Positions 63,502 to 64,000 of a stretch of DNA of 64,000 bases are shown here, one piece after another. A program made the translations under genes and the position numbers. The DNA lies in the NCBI RefSeq assembly GCF_001428825.1, contig NZ_LMIT01000015.1:146698-210697 (forward strand), read 5' to 3'. The notes under the pieces are model-generated. The model saw nothing but the letters and a program-made list of their open reading frames with translations, searched no databases and was not told where the DNA came from. This stretch comes from Nocardioides sp. Root240 (lineage in GTDB: Bacteria; Actinomycetota; Actinomycetes; Propionibacteriales; Nocardioidaceae). How positions within the stretch are numbered: the first letter of the stretch is position 1; every line of letters begins with the position of its first letter.

Positions 63502-64000
63502 CGGCGCACCGAGGTCGTCGGCATCGACGATCCGGTACGCGTAGCCCTGCTCGGCCAGGAACCGCTGCCGGTTCTGCGCGAACTCCGCGTCGACGGTGTC
63601 GCGCGACACGATCGTGTAGAAGTGCGCGATCTTCCGCTCCCCGTCGGGGCCCGGCTCACCCGGCCGGAGCAGCCGCCCGAGGCGCTGGGCCTCCTCCTGC
63701 CGGGAGCCGAACGAGCCGGACACCTGGATCGCCACCTCGGCCGACGGCAGGTCGATCGAGAAGTTCGCGACCTTCGAGACGACCAGCAGGCCGATCTCGC
63801 CGGACCGGAAGCCGTTGAACAGCCGCTGCCGCTCCTTGACCGGGGTCTGTCCGGTGATCATCGGGGCGTCGAGGGCCTCGGCGAGCTCGTCGAGCTGCTC
63901 GAGGTACTGGCCGATCACCAGGGTCGGCTGGCCGGCGTGTCGCGTCACCAGGTCGCGCACGACCTTGACCTTCTCGGGGGTGCAGGCGGCGAGCCGGTAA
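63484..64000 (-). CDS. DNA repair helicase XPB-like, C-terminal part
   Basis: The visible 172 residues are the C-terminal helicase domain of an XPB/ERCC3-type SF2 helicase, with LVIGQYLEQLDELAEAL, LFNGFRSGEIGLLVVSKVAN and QRLGRLLRPGEPGPDG (motif VI). The start codon and the N-terminal domain lie beyond the window end. It is convergent with the Uma2 gene, with an 18-base overlap. It should have a DNA repair role. Confidence 0.92.
   Translation of the reverse strand, partial: YRLAACTPEKVKVVRDLVTRHAGQPTLVIGQYLEQLDELAEALDAPMITGQTPVKERQRLFNGFRSGEIGLLVVSKVANFSIDLPSAEVAIQVSGSFGSRQEEAQRLGRLLRPGEPGPDGERKIAHFYTIVSRDTVDAEFAQNRQRFLAEQGYAYRIVDADDLGAPSADQA

Overview
The window is a contiguous piece of chromosome from a very high-GC (about 72%) Gram-positive actinobacterium. 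The base composition, frequent GTG starts, the conserved dapF-hflX-dinG-lexA-nrdR-nrdJ neighbourhood, the glmU-prs-rplY-pth order, mycothiol-type DinB proteins and DUF3556/DUF5999-type proteins all point to the Propionibacteriales. Nocardioides or a close relative is the best guess; this is inferred from protein style only.

Layout. 0-6.4 kb: a minus-strand lipid-type operon (acyl-CoA ligase, DUF3556 membrane protein, FAD oxidoreductase) with a divergent PucR-type regulator. 6.4-13 kb: secreted nuclease-like protein, AraC-DinB regulator with a reductase, gamma-glutamyltransferase, PPOX protein and dapF. 13-24 kb: SDR, PhoD phosphatase, vWA protein, a small HTH-like protein with a palindrome before it, hflX, SGNH hydrolase, DinG helicase and a secreted metalloprotease. 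23.5-29.3 kb: the SOS and dNTP block, with lexA divergent from a LysM protein across four SOS-like boxes, then nrdR-nrdJ behind paired NrdR boxes. 29.3-32 kb: a lower-GC accessory patch with a GIY-YIG nuclease and a TIR/NDT-like protein. 32-45 kb: M4/M36-like metalloprotease, tRNA-Gln(TTG), a split PEP-synthase/rifampicin-phosphotransferase-like pair with an MFS exporter, enoyl-CoA hydratase, CPBP protease, and an ABC transporter with a two-component system. 45.3-52 kb: glmU-prs, then an insertion (AAA ATPase, DinB protein, MarR), then rplY-pth. 52-64 kb: cysQ, VOC protein, AlkB-type dioxygenase with its own SOS box, GntR regulator, a WXG-like gene pair, HD phosphohydrolase, an rtcB remnant, a dense palindromic element, trpB2, chorismate mutase, lon with a ClgR-type operator, a frameshifted Uma2 gene and the end of an XPB-like helicase.

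Genes that appear to work together: LexA should control its own gene, the LysM division-suppressor-like protein and, 30 kb away, the AlkB-type repair enzyme. NrdR should control nrdRJ, the B12-dependent ribonucleotide reductase. MarR should control itself and the divergent DinB protein. Lon is probably under ClgR-type proteostasis control. The ligase/DUF3556/oxidoreductase operon is translationally coupled, and so is the ATP-grasp/swivel-domain/MFS trio. The least explained and most interesting parts are the split phosphotransferase with its exporter, the accessory patch at 29.3-32 kb, the dispersed intergenic repeat found at both 0 and 48 kb, and the palindromic elements at 45.3 and 58.1 kb. 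No CRISPR array, integrase, transposase or rRNA was seen.
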